Below, in pieces: positions 63,501 through 64,000 of a stretch of DNA of 64,000 bases; positions within the stretch are counted from its first letter, which is position 1; every line of letters starts with the position of its first letter. The notes below the pieces were generated by a model. The model made no database searches, was not told the DNA's origin, and saw nothing but the letters and a program-made list of their open reading frames with translations. Position numbers and translations under genes: made by a program. The stretch comes from Edolisoma coerulescens (lineage: Eukaryota > Chordata > Aves > Passeriformes > Campephagidae): positions 639,656-703,655 of the forward strand of contig VWZW01001414.1 of the NCBI GenBank assembly GCA_013397115.1, given 5' to 3'.

Positions 63501-63982
63501 CATCTGGCTCACCTAAAAAGGCACAGTGTCTGTATGAATTAAAAGAGGGAAAATACACACTGTACATTTCAGAAGTCCAACAAAATCACAAAGGTGAAGA
63601 GTGATAAAGGAAATGTGATTTCAGCTAGGAAAAATAAAGAAGTAATTTCTGCTTTCAGAACAAATTACAAAGAGAACTCAATTTATCAGTAATAACACAT
63701 AAAATGTTCCTTCACTTACCAATAAAGAAAAATTGCTCTGCTAATTAAAGTTCAACAAAAAAAAGCTTAACTCAGCTTCTGCCACTCACAATTTCAGCGC
63801 TGTAAAAGCCAAACCTACCAAAGTCTGACTCCCTGTTTGCACCCCAAGGACATGGAGGGAATGTGGGGGCCCCTTGTACACTTTCCCCTCCTCTAAGTTT
63901 GAACTGAATGTTCAAAATCAGCTCCTCCCTATAGACCTGCCCAGGACCCCCAGACTGTCCCCATCACAAAAGCTTTACCATT

Positions 63983-64000
63983 AAAAAAAGAAAAAAAAAA
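63983..64000. repeat. A-rich tract at the window edge
   Basis: Runs of A with one G, continuing to the last base. It may extend past the edge. Confidence 0.6.

Larger units (their letters stand above)
48327..64000 (-). other. HELZ 5' UTR intron (incomplete, at least 15.7 kb)
   Basis: Upstream of the acceptor at 48327-48328 no coding exon of any gene was recognised up to the window edge. No CpG island marks a promoter. The simplest reading is the first intron of HELZ, with non-coding exon 1 beyond 64000. It contains a CR1-like fragment (about 51003-51560), a G9 run at 48958-48966, and a candidate recursive splice site at 57594/57595. ORFs such as 52984-53445 and 62132-62569 (plus) resemble nothing known. 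The region could in part be intergenic if a first exon is hidden inside it. Confidence 0.7.

Noticed and set aside
1..64000. Prokaryotic-style systems (operons, CRISPR, defence islands, phage)
   Set aside because: The window is vertebrate intron-exon DNA with one spliced gene. No array, operon or bacterial gene signature is present.

Overview
This is vertebrate nuclear DNA, and it is essentially one gene. The minus strand carries the 5' and central part of HELZ (helicase with zinc finger), split into 20 protein-coding exon segments with GT-AG introns. I assembled the exons by reading the reverse complement, matching each piece to what I remember of vertebrate HELZ proteins, and checking that every splice junction keeps frame. 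The 20 segments join without a break into 3179 coding nucleotides: 1059 complete codons plus two bases of codon 1060. The organism is most likely a bird. The coding exons are packed into about 45 kb, and a 5'-truncated copy resembling a chicken-repeat-1 (CR1) LINE lies at about 51.0-51.6 kb. Other interspersed repeats are scarce. I cannot name the species.

The gene runs from high to low coordinates. From 64000 down to 48327 no exon can be recognised. This is read as part of the long intron in the 5' UTR, so the first non-coding exon and the promoter (normally a CpG island) should lie beyond the right edge. Exon 2 (48099-48326) carries the start codon. Exons 3-7 (46363-39354) encode the TPR-like N-terminus and the beginning of the CCCH zinc finger. 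Exon 8 completes the finger. Exons 9-13 (35440-22432) encode the beta-rich region before the helicase. Exons 14-21 (20059-3018) encode the UPF1/MOV10-like superfamily 1 helicase core: Walker A, motif Ia, a DEAA motif II, motif III, the RecA2 motifs, and the arginine-finger motif VI. Positions 3017 down to 1 are the start of the next intron. The rest of the protein (about 900 residues in the human protein, including the disordered Pro/Gln-rich tail with the PABP-binding segment) lies off the left edge.

The remaining sequence is AT-rich intron with A-rich tracts, short microsatellites, one CR1 fragment, and two probable relics of very old amniote retroelements with a 'GTAAAGC(A/G)CTTTG' core. 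No tRNA, rRNA, CRISPR array, second gene or intact mobile element could be supported. I found no previously undescribed system. The points most worth a second look are a CpG-dense patch over exon 20, a tandem (NAGNAG) acceptor on the in-frame exon 15, a candidate recursive splice site in the first intron, and a perfect 26-bp AT-rich palindrome.
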